In this document: positions 59,067-64,000 of the stretch, in pieces | How positions within the stretch are numbered: position 1 is the stretch's first letter | Layout: the number at the start of each line of letters is the position of its first letter | Assembly (NCBI GenBank): GCA_002803225.1 | Contig: NXFV01000459.1 | Location: 38,445 to 102,444 of the forward strand | DNA length: 64,000 nt | Reading direction: 5' to 3' | From: Gamarada debralockiae | Lineage: Eukaryota; Ascomycota; Leotiomycetes; Helotiales; Hyphodiscaceae | The notes under the pieces: model-generated | The model's input: the letters and a program-made list of their open reading frames with translations, nothing else | The model's database searches: none | Told to the model about the DNA's origin: nothing | Position numbers and translations under genes: made by a program

Positions 59067-61209
59067 ATGGAGAATATGCCCGGTATGTCGTCAAGTATGA
59101 GTATGGCACCAGGCATGGTGATGCCGAGCTCGACAGCATCGACTACACCTAGTTCCCCAAGTGCTGTTTCGACGGCAGGCATGGATATGACGAATGAGAC
59201 AGTCCAAATGGAAATTCTCATGGACATTCTTTACGACACTGAGTTGCAAGTTACTTCTAACTCATACGCAACAAGATTCTGGTTTGGAGTAATTGTAGTT
59301 ATTGGCCTTGCTACCATTTTCAACATAGTTTTGCGAATGGTATCTAGATCACGGTGAGCCGACTTGACCTTCAGCTACAGGGGTATTTGCTAAGGCATAG
59401 TTCTAGACTCAGGGCTGCGGCTGCGAATCAGTCAGCGATTCCGCCCTCTTCAGGGACCATGAGTCGCATGGTGGCAGCAGCTGCGGCAGACTTTCGAAAA
59501 GTTACTTATCCACAGGCCTCACCTGTCCATCATTCAAATTTATTTAGTCTGCCTCCCTTTGGCATCATTATCCTGATATTGGTATATCTCGGATTCGTTC
59601 TGGGGCTGGAGTTTGTTAAGCAAGACGTACCAGGACTTCAACACAGACAAGCTATAGGGGTCCGCGCAGGCTGGCTAACAATAACGCAACTCCCATTGTT
59701 AATCCTACTTTCCGGAAAGGCAAATCTCATTTGCCTATTCACTGGTGTCACTTACGAGCGCTTGAATGTGTTGCACCGCTGGGTTGCAAGAACGATGCTT
59801 TTAACAGCAACTATACATATGGGTACGCAGCAGGCATTGTGGAGTAGTCTCGGTCTCTTGCAGCTAGAATGGTCAACTGATACTTGTCCTCCAACTGGCA
59901 CGTCACCACTCCCATCACTAATTGCTAAATTAAGAAAGCTAACATTTCAATCTTGAAAGGGGTCAAAGCATTCGCCTTCCTGGTGTGGATGAACCTTAGC
60001 ACCCTCGCCCCAATTCGCAATCTTTGGTATGAATTCTTTATCATCCAACATATCCTCACTTTCTTCGGTTTCATAATCTGCATCATGCTTCACCTTCCAT
60101 CTACTGCTCTATATTCTCGAGTTTATATATGGATCCCTATTGGTCTTTACATTTTGGATCGCTTGATCCGCACAACCCGCTACGCATGGAACAACATCCG
60201 ACCCGGAAGAGCTACTTTGATCAGAGAACACGGCGGTGTGACAAAGATCATAGTCAAGAGCCGGCAGATCAAAAAGTGGACACCAGGTTCATTCATCCTT
60301 CTCTCTCTGCCCAGATTTGGAATCGCGCAATCTCATCCTGCAACGATCTCATCTATCCCTTCTTCTCACGGAGGTGATCTTGCCTTTATTCTGCGTGCTC
60401 ATCACGGATTCACGACACGCGTATTCGCAGGAGCGAGTACCACCTCCCTCTCATCCATAGATGCCTCCAAAGCCACGGAAGCGGAGACACCAGCAAATAA
60501 AAACTCGACACACCTGGCACTTATCGATGGTCCCTACGGCGGCACTTATCTTGATTTCGCTTCTTTCAACACGGTTATACTTATCGCCGGCTCTACGGGA
60601 GTAACATTCACGCTTCCTGTCTTGATGGATATTGCATTTAGAGCTCAGAAAACGAAATTGCCAGTAAGAGAGGTGATATTTGTTTGGGCTGTGAAGACAG
60701 TGGGCTGTAAGAACTGGATTGAAATTGAACTGAGACAAGTTGAGGAAGAATTAGGTGCTGCTGGAGTGGGTCTTAGTGTGAGGATTCACATCACTGCTGA
60801 TGAAGGGTTCGTTGAGGAGAGTGAGGGCGATGGTACTGGCTCTCAAGGGTGTCAATGCGAAGGAGAGTGTTCGTGCATTTCCCACTCTCCTCCAACTTCT
60901 TCATTACAGAACCCGGAGAAGATCCAAGAAATCAGGGAGGTGGAAGAAAGCAGATCTGAGTCAATCACTCAACAACAAAAGGATGAGAACCCACCGATAT
61001 ACCAGGCGCAAACACCAATTACATCACTTCAAGCTGGTCGTCCTAATATTTATGCTATTTTGGCTGAAGCGCAATCCAGAGCTACCGGTGAGATGGGAGT
61101 TGCTGTTTGTGGCCCTCTGGGCCTGGCCGCTAGTACGAGGAGGAGTGTTGCGCACTTGGAAGGGAAAGAGAAGTGTATTTACTTACATGCTGAAAGCTTT
61201 GGGTGGTAG
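59067..61209 (+). CDS. Ferric/cupric reductase (FRE/NOX family) with Met-rich N terminus
   Basis: Three exons, 59067-59353, 59401-59897 and 59960-61209, give 677 residues. Intron 1 is 47 nt GT-AG. Intron 2 keeps frame only with a GC donor (ACTG|GCACGT...AAAG), giving TDTCPPTG-VKAFAFL. ATG 59067 (MENMPGMSSSMSM) starts a Met-rich extracellular segment (about 1-70), then a helix. The transmembrane core has haem-ligand His in LHRWVAR, TIHMG, QHILTFFGF and LHLPS; the FAD motif is HPATISS (about 385) and the NAD(P)H motif LIAGSTGVTF (about 466), ending in FGW. A Cys-rich insert (GCQCEGECSC, about 557-565) is unusual. It probably reduces Fe(III)/Cu(II) outside the cell before uptake. Start choice is sure; the GC-AG intron is inferred from frame. 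Confidence 0.9.
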
Positions 61210-62040
61210 GGTTTGGCCTCAGTCTTTGCAGATTTATGGTAAGTTTGGGTTTAAATAGTTATATAATATGCGTTTATGTCTACACTGGGTAGTAGTAATT
61301 GAAATTTCCTCGTTCCGCTTTGGGAAGGAAAGAAGGGTGGCAAAACCATGAATCATTAGTAGGTTGTGCTTGATTTATCGAAGAGTTCTCTTGTTCGCTA
61401 CGGGGATGTGAAGGTATAGTAATATTCTCGAGTGATGAATTGATGGTTTATGTCTGGTTGTCTGTGTATTCACTTTCACTGCTAGGTTTGAGCACGATTT
61501 ATAGCCAAGCTTGTCAAGATTATTGGCTTAGTCAGCGGAATGAATACACTTGATTGGCTAAGATGTTCAGAGCATAATATAGAGGCTGAATTTGACACAC
61601 AGAGTACTCTTATCAACGTCTCCAGTCTACTCCTTATATATACAGCTCTGTTATAGCTCATTCGGCTATACCGACGGTCACCCCGACAGTCACTCCGATT
61701 ATATCGGTGTCGCCGTAGGCCTGTGCCATCGTCGTCTTATATGTTGTTCCTTCTGAAGCTTCTATAGCTATAGTGCCTCAGGCACCGTAGCATACACAAT
61801 TCCTGACAAAGCTCGGAAAAGGGTGTGGTCACGTGAGAAGTTTCCTTCACCAAATTCCTTTTTGTGGGCCGCAGAGGTCCCCTAATAGTTTTCATTTTGC
61901 ATATTATATCTATTATAGTGGTGGATATTAGACACTGCCTCAAGACGAGCATTTTCCCATGGGCCATCATAGCTCTGAGTGTGGCTAAGGTCTGCACAGT
62001 CAAAGCTGAGCAGCTTGCCTCTTGTCGCCTCTAGCTAGAA
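61210..62040. other. Intergenic region
   Basis: 3' flank of the reductase gene and AT-rich sequence, with GACAGTCACTCCGA-type motifs at about 61670-61710. No gene. Confidence 0.4.
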
Positions 62041-63339
62041 ATCGAGATCGGTTTCAGCCGCTGTACCCGCGGATGGAAGGAAAGCCTTTATCCTTATCAA
62101 TCCTACTTCGATCCTTGACAGACCAGCCCTCACTGCCTCAGTCTCTACCCGTCCCTCAGCTGAATCACTTGGTACTAGGGTTTTTGGCTCCTATTGAGCA
62201 TGGTGAGTGGTTACGAGATATCATTTTGGCGGCAAGGACGTGTCACCGGAGGCTTCGTTCGGTGATTCTACTTCTAGTCAGTACGCCATTTCCTGCGAGT
62301 GGCAGTTGGAACGTCCCTGCACTTCCCTCAGGGGACTCGCAGCTCCTCAGACGTTTCGTCTTTGATCTTTTGCTGAGCGTAGCTTTATCGGCTAGAAAAG
62401 CTCTCCATCTTTGGCCGGGACGTCGAGGATGCTCTATATCACTGTGGCCCGAGACCAGGGACATCCTCTATGAAACATCTTACCCTAGTCAACCACGAGT
62501 ATGCAATAGCCACTGCTTTAGAGACACAGGCGATTCTTGCCATGCCAAAAGCCTTGGCTAGCTTGTCATTCTATCAAAACGACTGCGGCATAATCCAGCC
62601 AGAAGCTGAAGACCCTGTTCCAATCTCGAATGCTCAGATTTTCTCTGCACTAAAGCAACACCGGAAGAGTCTGGAGTACCTAGATATCTATCGGGACTGT
62701 ATGGGAACCTCGCCTCCTGTTCACCACAAGAATATCTCTCATTTCGGCTCACTTCGTGACTTCCAGCGCCTCAGAGAAGTCTGCATTCAGCCAGAAGCCC
62801 TTCTCGGCGGAAGTTTTGGAGAACCCAGAGCACCTTTCCGCTTGAAGGACACTCTTCCCGCTAGCCTCGAATCACTAACTTTCTACGGAGTTAATGGGTT
62901 GATCTTGGATCTAGAGTTGGAAGAGCAGTTTCGTGAAATTCTACTCAGTGGCGACTACCCACGTCTGAAATCAATTGTCTTTGAGGATGTTTCGAAATTT
63001 GTTCGCTGTTTTATACCATCCTATGTTACGAGGCCCCACGAAGCGGTAAAGGAACTGTGCAAGGAGGCAAGGGTCACTTTCCGAGAGCTGAAAGATCACG
63101 ATTTTCTTAAAGGCGGCAAGCGACTACCGTGGTTTATGCAGGCTTGCCGCATGCGACGACTGAGAGAAAAGAAGCAGGAGATCCTGACGGAAAGTGAGAC
63201 TTCGGAGGAAGATCCATCAGAATCTGATATGGCGAGTCCGGACAGCTGGGATTCGGATCTAGAAGCCGCATTTTTGGATTTGAGTAGCGAAGAGCTAGAT
63301 TCTGGAGACGAATTAGACTCGTTACACTCTGGTGATTGA
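62041..63339 (+). pseudogene. LRR/F-box-like gene, probably frameshifted
   Basis: The downstream ORF (ATG 62470, 289 residues) has leucine-rich-repeat-like segments: MKHLTLVNHEY, ALKQHRKSLEYLDIYRDC, FQRLREVCIQPEALLGG, TLPASLESLTFYG. It ends in an acidic Ser/Asp tail (about 240-289). The upstream frame (from about 62061) carries further leucine-rich text (LSLSILLRSLTDQP, PQLNHLVLGFLAPIEHGEWL), so the two halves probably belonged to one protein joined near 62460; no GT-AG intron was found to connect them. F-box/LRR proteins in fungi are often highly variable. I cannot rule out a real start at 62470. Family call weak to moderate. Confidence 0.45.
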
Positions 63340-64000
63340 AATAAAGAAGTTGTAGACTCGGACGCTTGAAGTCAGGTTAAGCGATTGGGAACGCAAGATT
63401 GGGAGGAGAGACGTGGTTGAAATGAAGGAGGACGAAGGACTCAAGACGGGCGTGGAGGAAACTCTGGAAGCGGACGGGAGGAGTGAGTCACCCAGCAGCC
63501 TGTTTCACCATGAGGAAGAGTAGGAGAGGTGAGCTTGGATCATCTAGGAGGACGATTAAGAACAGGAGTTATTTTTGGCATAGTGGATACGCAAAAGTGG
63601 GGCGGTGGAGCAGGTGTGGCAGCCAGAAGAGACTGTCCTCCTAAAACGTAGGGCCAGATTTGATTACTCAATCAAAGGCCTCATAAGGAGCGAAAACGAA
63701 AAGCCACCCGACGACAGAATTAAACAATGTGGATGCTCATAACACTTGACTGGAAAATGCTTGTTGGGCAACTATTCGTTCTGGTTGGCTTGGATTATTT
63801 TGTCTTGGGAGAAGTAACTCAAGCGCAAAGGTGAGATGATCTTCATATAGACGAAGGAGAAAACGACAGGAGAATCGAGAAATGCCTTAATAGGATTTAA
63901 GCGATTGTGTTCACGTGATTGGCGGGTCGAGTGCAAGGTGTCAGGAATATTGCCTGAAATATCAGTATGTTGCCTGAAGAGCTGAGGCATACGGAACCCG
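63340..64000. other. Gene-free 3' flank
   Basis: No supported gene. GGA/AGG-rich near 63420-63540. Confidence 0.4.

Overview
The window is nuclear DNA of a filamentous ascomycete, most likely a Leotiomycete (Helotiales-like). Genes have short introns (about 43-65 nt) with fungal GTatgt donors and CTAAC/CTGAC branch sites. The set includes CYP51, RMT2, a Kip2/KipA-type kinesin, an Izh3-type PAQR protein, a LaeA-like methyltransferase and DPH4. The order-level placement is inference from the look of CYP51 and the gene content; no database was searched.

Layout. 1-35 kb is mostly conserved core: a type II membrane protein cut by the window edge (-), a Kip2-type kinesin (-), an STK19-like winged-helix protein (-) divergent from a histidine phosphatase (+), a C2H2 zinc-finger factor (+), then DGAT2, CYP51 and an Izh3-like receptor in a row (+), an HPP-family membrane protein (-), a broken galactose-oxidase-like gene beside a nine-exon LaeA-like methyltransferase (+), DPH4 (+) and an M1 aminopeptidase (+). 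35-43.5 kb is an AT-rich accessory island: a 5'-truncated, frameshifted Hsp70-like remnant, repeat-rich DNA, a 924-residue protein with a restriction-endonuclease-like LEAK motif, a TA-flanked 195-bp MITE and a small fungal protein whose expected start codon reads TTG. 43.9-47.2 kb returns to core genes (RMT2 on +, hexokinase on -). 47.8-56 kb is again repeat-rich, with an LTR-like family, a three-copy dispersed repeat, a NucA/NucB-like remnant with premature stops, and one intact unknown gene. 56.3-61.2 kb holds a divergent pair: a GPI-anchored protein with histidine/methionine motifs like peptidylglycine monooxygenase, and a methionine-rich ferric/cupric reductase. 61.2-64 kb is mostly degenerate, with an LRR-like ORF.

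How genes may work together. DGAT2, CYP51 and the Izh3-like protein all bear on neutral-lipid and sterol metabolism and lie consecutively on one strand. The 56-61 kb pair is the best candidate for an undescribed functional unit. The two proteins share a methionine pattern (MxNMxGMSSxM), the reductase also carries a Cys-rich insert, and the shared promoter region contains two near-identical 44-bp inverted repeats. This suggests a cell-surface copper reduction and copper enzyme pair, but that function is inference.
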